A DNA stretch of 64,000 bases from Methylotenera sp. (GCF_029945535.1 NZ_JAQSCU010000010.1:319290-383289); one strand, 5' to 3'; shown: positions 17,455-25,502, counted from the first letter of the stretch. Numbers and translations: made by a program. Notes: generated by a model from the letters alone, not told the origin.

Positions 17455-18330
17455 ATGAAAACTATTGAACGAGATATTTTTGACGCTAAGATTCTGATTG
17501 TGGACGATCAGGAAGCCAATATTAGCTTGCTTGAGCAGTTGCTGGCAGAGACAGGATACACCTCGGTGACATCTACCAAAAGTCCTGAAAAAGTATTTGA
17601 GATGCACCTTACACAGCGCTATGACTTAATTTTACTCGACTTGCAAATGCCCGTAATGGATGGGTTTGAGGTCATGAAAGCGCTCAAAGCCAATCATGAT
17701 GATGCTTACTTGCCCGTGTTAGTGCTTACCGCGCAGCCTAATCATAAATTACGTGCTCTTCAGTCTGGCGCAAAGGATTTTGTCAGTAAGCCATTTGATT
17801 TAGTAGAAGTCAAAACGCGTATTCATAATATGCTTGAAGTACGCCTGTTATATAAAAGGCTTGAGAATTACAACAAAGTACTGGAGCAGACTGTGCTGGA
17901 ACGCACTGCTGAGTTACGTGAAAGCGAAGCGCGCTATCGTAGTCTTACCGAGCTAGCCTCAGATTGGTATTGGGAACAAGACGAAAATATGAACTTTACC
18001 AAAATTTCAGGGCCAGTAAGTGATATGCTAGGTATTCATATTGGCACTTTAACAGGTGATGCTAATATTGAAGAATCTAATGGTGATGAATCAAGCAACA
18101 CCCAATTAACTGGTTGGGATGAGGCTGAGCGAAGAAAATTGCAGGCAATCATCGCTGCACGACAACCATTTTTAGATTTCGTCTTTCACCGTAATGAAAC
18201 TGATGGACTGCAAAGAAGGTTTCAGGTGAGCGGTGAGCCTATGTTTGACGGAAACTGCCGATTCGTTGGCTACCGCGGCATAGGAGTAGAACTGATAGGG
18301 GCAATTCATTCAAAAAATGAGGCTAACTAA
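17455..18330 (+). CDS. response regulator with C-terminal PAS domain
   Basis: A 291-residue protein with an N-terminal receiver (about residues 12-130: LIVDDQ, phospho-acceptor Asp62 in LLDLQMP, conserved Lys in FVSKPF). A coiled-coil linker (about 138-160) and a PAS-like domain (about 160-285, SDWYWEQDENMNFTKIS) follow. No DNA-binding or enzymatic output domain is present, so it probably passes the signal by protein contact. It lies 27 bases after the hybrid kinase, with AAAAGGATT as ribosome site, and two bases before the Crp/Fnr gene. Confidence 0.88.
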   Translation: MKTIERDIFDAKILIVDDQEANISLLEQLLAETGYTSVTSTKSPEKVFEMHLTQRYDLILLDLQMPVMDGFEVMKALKANHDDAYLPVLVLTAQPNHKLRALQSGAKDFVSKPFDLVEVKTRIHNMLEVRLLYKRLENYNKVLEQTVLERTAELRESEARYRSLTELASDWYWEQDENMNFTKISGPVSDMLGIHIGTLTGDANIEESNGDESSNTQLTGWDEAERRKLQAIIAARQPFLDFVFHRNETDGLQRRFQVSGEPMFDGNCRFVGYRGIGVELIGAIHSKNEAN

Positions 18331-18332
18331 AT

Positions 18333-19103
18333 ATGTCTACACATTACTCTCAACAGAAAAAAATTAGTGAATTACCGCTGTGTGAATACAATACCAGTCA
18401 AAACAATCTTCTTGCGGCCTTACCCAATGCTGATTTTGAGTTTCTGGCGCCACATTTAGAGCTTGTTGCAATGCCGCTTGGTGAAATGATATATGAGCCT
18501 AGTGTACAGTTGCAGTATGCCTACTTTCCAACCACCTCGATCGTGTCTTTGCACTATGTGATGGAGTCTGGTTCATCAGCCGAATCTGCTGGTGTAGGTA
18601 ATGAAGGGATGGTGGGTATATCGTTGTTTATGGGTGGCGGTACGACCTCAAGTTCAGCTGTGGTGCAGATAGCAGGAGAAGCTTATAGACTTGAGCGGCG
18701 TATCTTGAAGCAAGAGTTTGATCGAGGTGGCTTGTTGCAAAAGTTGTTATTGCGTTACACCCAAGCGCTGATGACACAAATGTCACAGACCGCCGCATGC
18801 AATCGACATCATTCGGTTGAACAACAACTCTGTCGCTGGCTTTTACTCACTTCAGACCGCATGCCAACTAACGACTTGGTTATTACTCAAGAGTGGGTGG
18901 CTGGCATGCTGGGGGTACGCCGCGAGGGTATTACCGAAGCGGCAGGCAATTTGCAGCGTGCTGGTTTTATCAACTATCGCCGTGGTCACATTTCAGTGCT
19001 GGATAGAGCTGGTCTAGAGAAACGCGTTTGCGAATGTTACGCTGTCGTCAAAAAAGAAACCAATCGCTTGCTTTCAGATGTTCAATATCGTCAGAGTGCT
19101 TAG
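18333..19103 (+). CDS. Crp/Fnr-family transcriptional regulator
   Basis: A 256-residue regulator. Residues about 25-150 form a cyclic-nucleotide-binding-like beta barrel (YFPTTSIVSL, GNEGMVG) that lacks an obvious FNR cysteine cluster, and the C-terminal winged helix spans about 165-235 (QEWVAGMLGVRREGITEAAGNLQ). The recognition helix keeps the Arg-Glu pair that in CRP reads the TGTGA half-site. It ends the kinase/response-regulator operon. Because seven TGTRC-N6-GYACA palindromes lie upstream of nearby stress genes, it is my candidate for the protein that binds them (inference). Confidence 0.88.
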   Translation: MSTHYSQQKKISELPLCEYNTSQNNLLAALPNADFEFLAPHLELVAMPLGEMIYEPSVQLQYAYFPTTSIVSLHYVMESGSSAESAGVGNEGMVGISLFMGGGTTSSSAVVQIAGEAYRLERRILKQEFDRGGLLQKLLLRYTQALMTQMSQTAACNRHHSVEQQLCRWLLLTSDRMPTNDLVITQEWVAGMLGVRREGITEAAGNLQRAGFINYRRGHISVLDRAGLEKRVCECYAVVKKETNRLLSDVQYRQSA

Positions 19104-19107
19104 TAAA

Positions 19108-19656
19108 CTAATTCAGTTGCCAGCGTACCCAGGTGAATAATATATTCCCGTTACCTTCGCCGCCAGGAATATAAGTTGATTGCAAGGCTAGTTTTTTATA
19201 ATCAATTGAAAATAATGGAGCAATAATGGGAATGGGAATGTAGTGCATATCGCTACGCATGGTCACACCAACGGTGTAACCCAAACCTAACCGCACATCG
19301 TTAGCGGGACGCCAAGTTTTTTGAAATCCATATCCAGCAACAGGCTCAATGTCATTGTGAGAATCCTTAAATGCCATGCCATATAGTGCATGCCAGTCAC
19401 CATCTTCATCGAAACGATATTTACCAATACCTAAGCCCCATGGGCGCTCGTTATACTCATCAATTTTTTCTTGTGTGTAGTAGCTGCGGTTATGCCATGT
19501 GTTGATGGGAACATACAGTTCGTAATTTTGTGATTGCCATGTTTTAGTCAGTGAGTCCTGCGCGCGGGACCATATGCTAGGTTTTGCAGACTCTTCTGCA
19601 ACAGCGCTGGTTGACATGATGATTAGTAAGGCGGACGTGATAAATCTAAATTTCAA
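19108..19656 (-). CDS. pagP: lipid A palmitoyltransferase PagP
   Basis: A 182-residue outer-membrane eight-stranded barrel enzyme that moves a palmitate from phospholipid to lipid A, hardening the envelope against cationic peptides. A signal peptide (cleavage after AVA, about residue 20) is followed by NYELYVPINTWHNR with catalytic His55, and by KDSHND with Asp98 and Ser99, matching the His/Asp/Ser trio of Escherichia coli PagP. The C terminus ends in an outer-membrane beta signal. It is transcribed toward the Crp/Fnr gene, whose end lies only four bases away, and follows the PQQ-dehydrogenase gene by 44 bases, so it may share that transcript. Confidence 0.9.
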   Translation of the reverse strand: MKFRFITSALLIIMSTSAVAEESAKPSIWSRAQDSLTKTWQSQNYELYVPINTWHNRSYYTQEKIDEYNERPWGLGIGKYRFDEDGDWHALYGMAFKDSHNDIEPVAGYGFQKTWRPANDVRLGLGYTVGVTMRSDMHYIPIPIIAPLFSIDYKKLALQSTYIPGGEGNGNILFTWVRWQLN

Positions 19657-19700
19657 TTTTATTCCAATGTTGATTTTTGTAATGTTAATGCATTAACGGT

Positions 19701-21089
19701 TTATTCTGAGGGCGACGATTCTACCGCTTTTTTAGTTTTAGCGGTGACACGCCACACTATATTTCCTACATCATCCGCCACCAGCAAGGCGCCTCGTTTA
19801 TCTAGGGCAACACCAACGGGGCGACCATAAGCTTTGCCCTCTTCACTCAAAAACCCTGTTAATACCTTTAACGGCAACCCTAATGGTTTCCCGTCGTTAA
19901 AAGGTACAAATATGACTTGGTAACCGCTGAAAGGTTTTCGATTCCAAGAGCCGTGCTGGCCAATAAACATGCCACTGCTAAAACGCTCTGGTAAGCTGGT
20001 TCCAAATGATGACGCCAGACCAAGCGAGGCCGTGTGCGCACCCAAAGCGTAATCTGGCACGATAGCTTTTGCGACCATTGCAGGTTGCTGAGGTTTTACA
20101 CGTTCATCTACGTGCTGCCCATAATAACTATATGGCCAGCCATAAAAGCCGCCATCTTGCACTGAGGTTAAATAATCTGGCACTAAATCATTGCCAAGCT
20201 CGTCGCGTTCGTTGACCACGGTCCATAGCTTGTTGCTTGTAGGCTCCCAAGCAAGCCCGTTTGGGTTGCGTAAGCCGGAAGCGAATATACGATGCTCGCC
20301 TGTTTTGAGATTTACTTCCCAAATGGCGGCTCGATCCGTTTCAGCTTCCAAGCCATTTTCTGCCACATTGCTGTTCGAGCCAATCGTAACGTACAGTTGA
20401 GAGCCATCAGCATTAGCGATGATGTTTTTAGTCCAATGATGATTGCGTAAACCCGCTGGCAGATCAACCAACTTAGTACCTAGTGCGCTAATCTGCAAAT
20501 CGCCATTAGTGTATGGAAACATCATGATGGCGTCTGAATTGGCAACGTAGAGCTTATTACCAACAAGTGCCATGCCAAAAGGTGCGTTTAAGTCTTTTAG
20601 TAATACAGAGCGGACATCCGCTATACCATCGCCATTGGTATCTCGCAGTATGGTAATTTGATTAGCACTAGATACACCAGCACCAGCGCGTTTCATCACC
20701 ATGCCTTGGATTTTTGCTTTGATGCCTTTATTGTCATCTGGCTTGGCTGGCGCATTGGTTTCTGCAACCAGCACATCGCCATTCGGCAATACATACAACC
20801 AGCGTGGGTGATCTAAATCACGTGTGAATGAACTTACGGTTAAATCAGTGGCTGCAATAGGCGTGGTGTTAGCTGGCCAACCTATAGCGGTCGCGATGTT
20901 CACTGTTGGGATGAGTGATTGCTGAGGTGCTGGTAAATCAGGATTTGCGCCTACCCCTAACGATGCGGGGCTTTTAGCGGGGGCACTGCATGCCAGTAGT
21001 GCAACAAATGACAGGCCAATCAGCAGGGTGCTTAAGCACTGCTGATTAACTCTGAGCTTATAATTAGACTTATATTCAAAAACAGGCAT
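19701..21089 (-). CDS. PQQ-dependent sugar dehydrogenase-like lipoprotein
   Basis: About 462 residues of the glucose/sorbosone dehydrogenase family, six-bladed beta propellers that bind PQQ or haem and oxidise sugars or aldehydes in the periplasm. A lipoprotein signal ends at Cys34 (LLAC), followed by propeller motifs such as LDHPRWLYVLPNGDVLVAE, GLRNPNGLAWEP, and QHGSWNRKPFSGY near the C terminus. I chose the ATG at 21089; an upstream TTG extension would overlap the DUF3309 gene. It lies 13 bases after that small gene. The substrate cannot be told from sequence. Confidence 0.8.
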   Translation of the reverse strand: MPVFEYKSNYKLRVNQQCLSTLLIGLSFVALLACSAPAKSPASLGVGANPDLPAPQQSLIPTVNIATAIGWPANTTPIAATDLTVSSFTRDLDHPRWLYVLPNGDVLVAETNAPAKPDDNKGIKAKIQGMVMKRAGAGVSSANQITILRDTNGDGIADVRSVLLKDLNAPFGMALVGNKLYVANSDAIMMFPYTNGDLQISALGTKLVDLPAGLRNHHWTKNIIANADGSQLYVTIGSNSNVAENGLEAETDRAAIWEVNLKTGEHRIFASGLRNPNGLAWEPTSNKLWTVVNERDELGNDLVPDYLTSVQDGGFYGWPYSYYGQHVDERVKPQQPAMVAKAIVPDYALGAHTASLGLASSFGTSLPERFSSGMFIGQHGSWNRKPFSGYQVIFVPFNDGKPLGLPLKVLTGFLSEEGKAYGRPVGVALDKRGALLVADDVGNIVWRVTAKTKKAVESSPSE

Positions 21090-21102
21090 CGAATCTAACT
21101 CG

Positions 21103-21258
21103 CTATATTCTGCCCGATAATAATAGCACAATCAGAATAATGACGATTAAACCAATCCCGCCACTTGGCCCGTAACCCCAATTTTTGCTATGAGACCAGC
21201 TTGGGATGGCGCCTACGAGCATTAAAATCAAAATAACTAATAATATGGTACCTAACAT
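21103..21258 (-). CDS. DUF3309-family small membrane protein
   Basis: A 51-residue hydrophobic protein read from the reverse strand: MLGTILLVILILMLVGAIP, then SWSHSKNWGYGPSGG and a second hydrophobic helix ending LLLSGRI. The two-helix hairpin with the central W-GYGPSGG turn is typical of DUF3309, widespread in stress loci and of unknown function. The ribosome site AAGGAG is well placed. It lies between the collagen-like lipoprotein and the PQQ dehydrogenase on the same strand. Confidence 0.85.
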   Translation of the reverse strand: MLGTILLVILILMLVGAIPSWSHSKNWGYGPSGGIGLIVIILIVLLLSGRI

Positions 21259-21289
21259 GATGTACTCCTTAAATAATTAGCGATTAGAG

Positions 21290-21598
21290 TCAGCTTGCTG
21301 GAGCAGGTTCTGCAGGTGGTGTAATGATGACTGTTGTGTCACCAGACTTGCCAGTTTCACCAGCTTGCCCTGTGTCGCCCTGAATGCCTTCATTGCCTTG
21401 AACACCAGTATTACCTGTGTTGCCTTGATCGCCTTTATTGCCGTCAACACCTTGCTCGCCAGCTTTGCCTGCTGGGCCGGCAGGGCCAGGTACCATTACT
21501 GTTTCTGCCGGAACATTGACTACTACTGGTGTTTTATCGCAAGCACTAAGAAATAGTGCAGCAAGCAATGCGGTTGTTAATATTGAATTATTCATCAT
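21290..21598 (-). CDS. collagen-like repeat lipoprotein
   Basis: A 102-residue lipoprotein. The signal peptide ends at LSAC with Cys20 as the lipidation site. After a short linker, residues 38-88 are seventeen uninterrupted Gly-X-Y triplets (GPAGPAGKAGEQGVDG...), followed by a proline-rich tail. Collagen-like triplets in bacteria form triple helices, so this is probably a trimeric stalk on the outer membrane. It heads the transcription unit with DUF3309 and the PQQ dehydrogenase and has a shared stress motif 115 bases upstream. Function is unknown. Confidence 0.85.
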   Translation of the reverse strand: MMNNSILTTALLAALFLSACDKTPVVVNVPAETVMVPGPAGPAGKAGEQGVDGNKGDQGNTGNTGVQGNEGIQGDTGQAGETGKSGDTTVIITPPAEPAPAS

Positions 21599-21710
21599 GT
21601 ATCCTTTTAGTTTGAAAATTGTGGCTGCGGTTTGCAGCCATCAAATAGCCTAAGTGCTTAAGCTTAGTATTTCCGTTACAGAACCAGATTAACGCGCTAT
21701 GGCGAATAGT

Positions 21711-21728
21711 TCTGTACGTTGTCACACA
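21711..21728 (-). promoter_or_regulatory. shared stress motif, copy 2
   Basis: On the reverse strand TGTGTGACAACGTACAGA, followed by AC. It faces the collagen-like lipoprotein gene, whose start is 115 bases away. It is one of the weaker copies, with three deviations from the 16-bp core consensus. Confidence 0.5.
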
Positions 21729-21828
21729 GAAGACTGCGAATGATGAAATTAGACGCTACTCTAATCTTTAATATGCTATTTGCAGACGTTTAATTGACGT
21801 AGGTATGGAATTGGTGGAGAGTAAAATC

Positions 21829-21869
21829 TAAATATAAAAAGCGGTATAGCCTTATTCAGGCTATACCGC
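21829..21869 (-). terminator. rho-independent terminator after the ferritin-like gene
   Basis: A perfect 11-bp stem (GCGGTATAGCC at 841-851 and its complement at 859-869, seven-base loop) is followed on the reverse strand by TTTTTATATTT. It ends reverse-strand transcription from the ferritin-like gene. Confidence 0.85.
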
Positions 21870-21933
21870 ATCAGAGACATGCCAATTTATAAATAATCGC
21901 TAAATCACTAAGTTTGGCAGCTAAGATTTTATG

Positions 21934-22515
21934 CTAAACATCTTTTATATTAGACATCAGTGAAGCAAGGTCTTCAGCATGCTCCTCTTCCATGGCTAAA
22001 ATTTCTTTTAGCAACTTCTGAGTCGTTGGGTCAGTATCGGTTAAATATGCAATCATTTCACGGTAGCTTTCAATGGCAATGCGCTCTGCGATTAAATCTT
22101 CTTTAATCATGGCATTGAGTGTGTCGCCTGCCACATATTCAGCATGGCTGCGCTCGCTTAAGCCGTCGGGTGAAAAATCCGGTTCGCCGCCTAGCTCGGT
22201 AATGCGCTTGGCTAAGCTATCTGCATGAGCCATTTCTTCATTGGCATGTTGCAAAAACTCAGCTTTGATAGATTCTGAATGAATGCCTTTTGCCATAAAA
22301 TGGTGACGTTTATAGCGCAATACGCAGACTAGCTCTGTAGCCAGCGCTTCATTCAATAGCTTGATAACGACTTTTCTATCAGCGGCATATCCTGAGGTTA
22401 CGGCCCCTTCTTCAATATCTTTACGCGCACGCGCACGTAAGGTTTTAATGTCGGATAGCATCGCTAAATCAGCTACAGGCTTTACAAAATTTTCATTGAT
22501 TGGTAATTGTGTCAT
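21934..22515 (-). CDS. ferritin-like (bacterioferritin/Dps-like) protein
   Basis: A 193-residue four-helix-bundle protein. Paired carboxylate-histidine motifs that make a di-iron site are visible: Glu in ATELVCVLRY, EEMAHAD, EDLIAERIAIESY and MEEEHAEDL. Family members oxidise and store iron or protect DNA against peroxide. It is longer than classic bacterioferritin, with about 45 extra residues at the N terminus. It follows CsbD and a small envelope protein on the same strand and is ended by a strong hairpin. Confidence 0.85.
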   Translation of the reverse strand: MTQLPINENFVKPVADLAMLSDIKTLRARARKDIEEGAVTSGYAADRKVVIKLLNEALATELVCVLRYKRHHFMAKGIHSESIKAEFLQHANEEMAHADSLAKRITELGGEPDFSPDGLSERSHAEYVAGDTLNAMIKEDLIAERIAIESYREMIAYLTDTDPTTQKLLKEILAMEEEHAEDLASLMSNIKDV

Positions 22516-22572
22516 TTTTTAATCGCTTTCTAACTATTGAGTGAAATGCTCATAAAATTTACATTTTTCACT

Positions 22573-22998
22573 TTAAATTAAACGTGTTTTCTTAAAAGCT
22601 GTTGTAAGTTCGTCCATCACAGGCATAGTGTTGGTGTTTCTTGCTTTCACATTCTTGTGACTCTCTAATTTGGCAGTGTTGGCGCTAGATGTTGACTCAT
22701 GCTTATCACCAGCAACGACTTTACGTTGTGTATCGAGTTCTATTTTGGATGTATTTCGTATCGACTCAGCGGCTGCAACGCATTGATTAAATGCAGTACT
22801 TGTCACTGTAGCGCAGCGCGATTTTGCAGCGTTAAACTTGGTTGCGATATTATTTTCTAAAAGTTTGTATTCATTATCCGTCATACTTTTTGCTGTAGCG
22901 AGGTTACTGAAGGTTAAGCCTATAGTAACCACCAATGCCACAAGACATAAAGCCAAATTGACTTTGTGCTCAATTGCTTTAAAAGTAGGATTGTTCAT
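22573..22998 (-). CDS. hypothetical exported/membrane-anchored small protein
   Basis: A 141-residue protein with an N-terminal hydrophobic segment (about residues 14-36, a signal or anchor). A helical region with two cysteines follows (AAKSRCATVTSTAFNQCVAAAES), a pattern I recall from betaproteobacterial stress-locus proteins often labelled TolA-like. The C-terminal third is low complexity and lysine/serine rich. It lies 17 bases after CsbD with AAAGGT as ribosome site. Function is unknown; a periplasmic envelope-stress role is a guess from neighbours. Confidence 0.65.
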   Translation of the reverse strand: MNNPTFKAIEHKVNLALCLVALVVTIGLTFSNLATAKSMTDNEYKLLENNIATKFNAAKSRCATVTSTAFNQCVAAAESIRNTSKIELDTQRKVVAGDKHESTSSANTAKLESHKNVKARNTNTMPVMDELTTAFKKTRLI

Positions 22999-23015
22999 GG
23001 CTAATGACCTTTAGT

Positions 23016-23237
23016 TTATTTAGTGTGATGATCGTTATCTTTTTGCGTGTTTTGCCATTCGGTCAGCTCTTTTTCGACTTCATCCATGGCTTTACCGTAG
23101 ACTTCTTGAATTTTTCCAGCTAGTTGCTCACGTTTGCCTGCAATCACGTCAATCTGATCATCCGTTAGCTTGCCCCATTGTTGCTTTACATTACCTTTTA
23201 ATTGTTTCCAGTTACCTTCAATTTGGTTCCAGTTCAT
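23016..23237 (-). CDS. CsbD-family stress protein
   Basis: A 73-residue soluble protein that begins MNWNQIEGNWKQLKG and continues GKLTDDQIDVIAGKR, the hallmark of CsbD (E. coli YjbJ) proteins, which are abundant under general stress and of unknown mechanism. I chose the ATG at 23237 because AAAGGAAT precedes it and family members start there; the frame is open 84 bases further upstream. A highly acidic/basic histidine tail (KDNDHHTK) ends it. A shared stress motif lies about 140 bases upstream. Confidence 0.9.
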   Translation of the reverse strand: MNWNQIEGNWKQLKGNVKQQWGKLTDDQIDVIAGKREQLAGKIQEVYGKAMDEVEKELTEWQNTQKDNDHHTK

Positions 23238-23375
23238 TTTTATTCCTTTGCAGTTAGTTACGTGATAATCAGTCATCATCACTAAGACGGACAAAAAATA
23301 ACCAATTCGGCTAATTCCCAATTCGGTTAATTCGTTGTTGCGTTATTTGTAGATTACGTTGATTCAGGTGTTTGT

Positions 23376-23393
23376 TCTGTCTGCTAACACACA
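23376..23393 (-). promoter_or_regulatory. shared stress motif, copy 3
   Basis: On the reverse strand TGTGTGTTAGCAGACAGA, followed by AC, facing the CsbD gene with its start 139 bases away. It deviates from the core consensus at three positions but keeps the TGT...ACAGA ends. Confidence 0.5.
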
Positions 23394-23467
23394 TTGCAGA
23401 TATTTATTTGAAGATGATTTTTTGCAAGCCAATTTGACTATATGGCTTTACTAATATTTGGCTTTAC

Positions 23468-23758
23468 TTATGGGTGGTTTTTTTGGATGATTCTTTTCGT
23501 CAGCTGCCAAGTAAGCCAACCGCGTCTAAGCCATTTTGCTATACCACTTGGGTTAGTGATTGAAAGTAGGGTAGCACCACCGCCAGCAACTACAATGGGG
23601 TGATGCTTAATATAGCGCAATACATTTAAACCTTTATCCGCGATTGCCAAAGGTTTACGCCAAGAATGAGCGTTTTGGGATAACAACACCCTTTGCGATG
23701 CAGCTTGTGCAATTAAATGCTCTCGCCGAGCCGCTAGTTTTTGCAATGAACGATTCAT
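23468..23758 (-). CDS. YqjK-like protein
   Basis: A 96-residue protein with a basic N-terminal helix (NRSLQKLAARREHLIAQAASQR) and a hydrophobic stretch (about 57-70), like YqjK. Its ATG directly abuts the stop of the YqjE-like gene (TAAATG), so translation is coupled. The order DUF883 - YqjE - YqjK is the same as yqjD-yqjE-yqjK in E. coli, where the set is induced in stationary phase and membrane-associated. Molecular role unknown. Confidence 0.8.
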   Translation of the reverse strand: MNRSLQKLAARREHLIAQAASQRVLLSQNAHSWRKPLAIADKGLNVLRYIKHHPIVVAGGGATLLSITNPSGIAKWLRRGWLTWQLTKRIIQKNHP

Positions 23759-24148
23759 TTACTTAGCGTCAATGTGCTGACGGTCTTTAATTAACTCAAG
23801 CAAGCTTGCTACAAACATTTTAGGTTTCTTTTTAGCCTGATGCACCGCGGCTAGCCAAGTAGAAACGCCGATGATAATAAACATGCCAGAAACTGAAGCA
23901 AGTGCAAGCACCCGATAACTATCCCAGAATGCCACCACCAAAGTGATGGTGACCAGTACAGCGGCGATTAATAAACTAAAAAGAGCGATAAGAGATAGCA
24001 TGACCAATGACATCAAGCGTTCTCTATCCTCTTCTAGGTCTGTAGAAAGCAGTTCTAGGCGTGTATGAATAATGGCCACCAACGTTGAAGTTAGCGCCTT
24101 AACTGATTCAAACAAGCCTAGGCTACTTGTAGACGTTTTGTTTGTCAT
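23759..24148 (-). CDS. YqjE / phage-holin-family-like membrane protein
   Basis: A 129-residue protein of the YqjE (holin superfamily III-like, DUF1469) family. Its amphipathic N-terminal helix (SVKALTSTLVAIIHTRLELLSTDLEEDRERL) is followed by two membrane helices (about 47-70 and 77-98) and a basic cytoplasmic tail. Despite the family name there is no sign of phage context. It lies 11 bases after the DUF883 gene and abuts YqjK. Confidence 0.85.
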   Translation of the reverse strand: MTNKTSTSSLGLFESVKALTSTLVAIIHTRLELLSTDLEEDRERLMSLVMLSLIALFSLLIAAVLVTITLVVAFWDSYRVLALASVSGMFIIIGVSTWLAAVHQAKKKPKMFVASLLELIKDRQHIDAK

Positions 24149-24159
24149 GACTTATTGAA

Positions 24160-24474
24160 TTAACGACGGCTAATCAGCAAACCAACCACTACACCTATGC
24201 TGGCGGCAAAGCCGATTGAGCGCCATGGATTTTCATGTACATAGGCATCTGTCGCTTGGGCTGCTGCTTTAGTTTTGGCAAGTACTTCAGTTTGAATGTC
24301 CATCATTCTAGCTTTAGCAATACCGAGTGACTCCTCCGCTTTAGCGCGCAATTCTGATAGCTTATCGTCACCAGTGTTTGCCGTCGCTTTTAGTAAAGCT
24401 TCTGCATCGGCCACTACCGCTTTAAACTCGTTGATTAATTGATCTTGGTCGAACTGATCTGATAATTTTTCCAT
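24160..24474 (-). CDS. DUF883 (ElaB/YqjD-like) membrane-anchored protein
   Basis: A 104-residue protein. A long acidic coiled-coil N terminus carries DAEALLKATANTGDD, and the C-terminal anchor has the diagnostic HENPWRSIGFAASIGVVVGLL followed by two arginines. Family members YqjD and ElaB bind ribosomes at the inner membrane in stationary phase. Start taken at 24474, which has GGAG nine bases upstream. It heads the YqjD-E-K-like set. Confidence 0.88.
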   Translation of the reverse strand: MEKLSDQFDQDQLINEFKAVVADAEALLKATANTGDDKLSELRAKAEESLGIAKARMMDIQTEVLAKTKAAAQATDAYVHENPWRSIGFAASIGVVVGLLISRR

Positions 24475-24546
24475 GTTTTTCTCCGTTAACTTCAAAATTA
24501 AATACCTGTTAAAAATCTCTACTATTTTATCTCTAAACTAATGCGG

Positions 24547-24759
24547 TTACTTGCGTGTCACTAGCAAAGCTAAACCTGCGACTATCGCTGCTACACCTGC
24601 CCATATCGGTACATTAACTCTCTCAGTATCTTTTACTGAGAGTTCAATTGGACCAATTTTTGTTTGATGAGTTTCTTTAGTGTAGCTAAAGCCGCCATAT
24701 GCCAACCCAAGACCACCAGCAACTATTAATACTACCGCCAACATTTTGATTGAGTTCAT
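24547..24759 (-). CDS. small two-helix membrane protein
   Basis: A 70-residue inner-membrane protein with two hydrophobic helices (about residues 5-22 and 50-66) and an intervening charged loop (TKIGPIELSVKDTERVNVP) likely facing the periplasm. Similar proteins occur beside BON, CsbD and DUF883 genes in many proteobacteria. I know no function for it. It lies eight bases after the tiny gene at 24768-24905 on the same strand. Confidence 0.7.
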   Translation of the reverse strand: MNSIKMLAVVLIVAGGLGLAYGGFSYTKETHQTKIGPIELSVKDTERVNVPIWAGVAAIVAGLALLVTRK

Positions 24760-24767
24760 ATTATTTT

Positions 24768-24905
24768 CTAGCGCTTAATGAAGCGTACCAAAATCATCAC
24801 AATCGCGACGACTAAAAGTATATGGATGAATCCACCCAAGGTATACGATGACACTAGGCCAAGTAACCAAAGAATAACCAATATAATTGCAATTGTTTCA
24901 AGCAT
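24768..24905 (-). CDS. Lmo0937-family 45-residue membrane protein
   Basis: A tiny hydrophobic protein, MLETIAIILVILWLLGLVSS followed by YTLGGFIHILLVVAIVMILV and RFIKR. Two membrane helices are separated by the YTLGGFIH turn that defines the Lmo0937 family. The ribosome site GGGAG stands seven bases before the ATG. It belongs to the reverse-strand unit headed by the BON lipoprotein. Function is unknown. Confidence 0.85.
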   Translation of the reverse strand: MLETIAIILVILWLLGLVSSYTLGGFIHILLVVAIVMILVRFIKR

Positions 24906-24951
24906 TTTTATACTCCCGACTAAACGTGCAGATTGACAGCTAGTAAGTTAA

Positions 24952-25269
24952 TTACTTGGTTTTAAGATGCATATCATTTTTAACTGATGTCACACCTTTA
25001 ACGCCACGCGCTACTTCAGCAGCTTTTTTAATGTCAACCTCAGAGTTTACAAAGCCACTTAACTGCACTACCCCTTTAAATGTTTCTACATTAATTTCTG
25101 TAGATTTAAGGGTTGGTTCATTCAACACAGCAGCTTTTACTTTTGTGGTAATAACACTGTCATCAATGTATTCGCCAGTACCCTCATGTTTTGAAGTTGA
25201 AGCGCAACCTAACATGGCTGTAAACGCCATAGCCAAAACAATGGTTGATAAATATTTAAGTTGTTTCAT
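24952..25269 (-). CDS. BON-domain lipoprotein
   Basis: A 105-residue lipoprotein. The signal peptide ends at MLGC (Cys21 or so), and one BON domain (about 35-103) follows: DDSVITTKVKAAVLNEPTLKS, GVVQLSGFV, ARGVKGVTSVKND. BON domains, as in OsmY and DolP, bind phospholipid and support envelope integrity. I chose the ATG at 25269 because GGAG sits correctly and the signal peptide starts there. Its upstream region carries the best copy of the shared stress motif. Confidence 0.9.
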   Translation of the reverse strand: MKQLKYLSTIVLAMAFTAMLGCASTSKHEGTGEYIDDSVITTKVKAAVLNEPTLKSTEINVETFKGVVQLSGFVNSEVDIKKAAEVARGVKGVTSVKNDMHLKTK

Positions 25270-25376
25270 GATAACTCTCCACAATAATTTTAAAAATTAG
25301 ATATATTCAATTCATATCGCTAAACAAAACGCTTGTTAGCTCAGTACTGACATCATGCTATGCATTTAAAAACCAA

Positions 25377-25394
25377 TCTGTGCGCTAACGTACA
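25377..25394 (-). promoter_or_regulatory. shared stress motif, copy 4 (best match)
   Basis: On the reverse strand TGTACGTTAGCGCACAGA, an exact fit to the palindromic core TGTRCGYTARCGYACA. It faces the BON lipoprotein gene, with the start 107 bases away. Confidence 0.65.
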
Positions 25395-25432
25395 TATTGC
25401 ATAGAGATTTACGGTAGAAGCGTGACGGGGAT

Positions 25433-25465
25433 AGGTAAAAAAATATCTCCGCAATAGCGGAGATA
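25433..25465 (-). terminator. rho-independent terminator
   Basis: A perfect 9-bp stem, TATCTCCGC / GCGGAGATA with a four-base loop, is followed on the reverse strand by seven Ts. It ends the gene at 25503-25976 before the BON unit's promoter region. Confidence 0.9.
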
Positions 25466-25502
25466 AGAATGGTTACTAAAGCGTGGATCAATAAACTAAT
25501 AA

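Noticed and set aside
23759-24148. Prophage remnant suggested by holin-family similarity
   Set aside because: The gene is in the conserved yqjD-E-K order with stress genes and no other phage gene is near.
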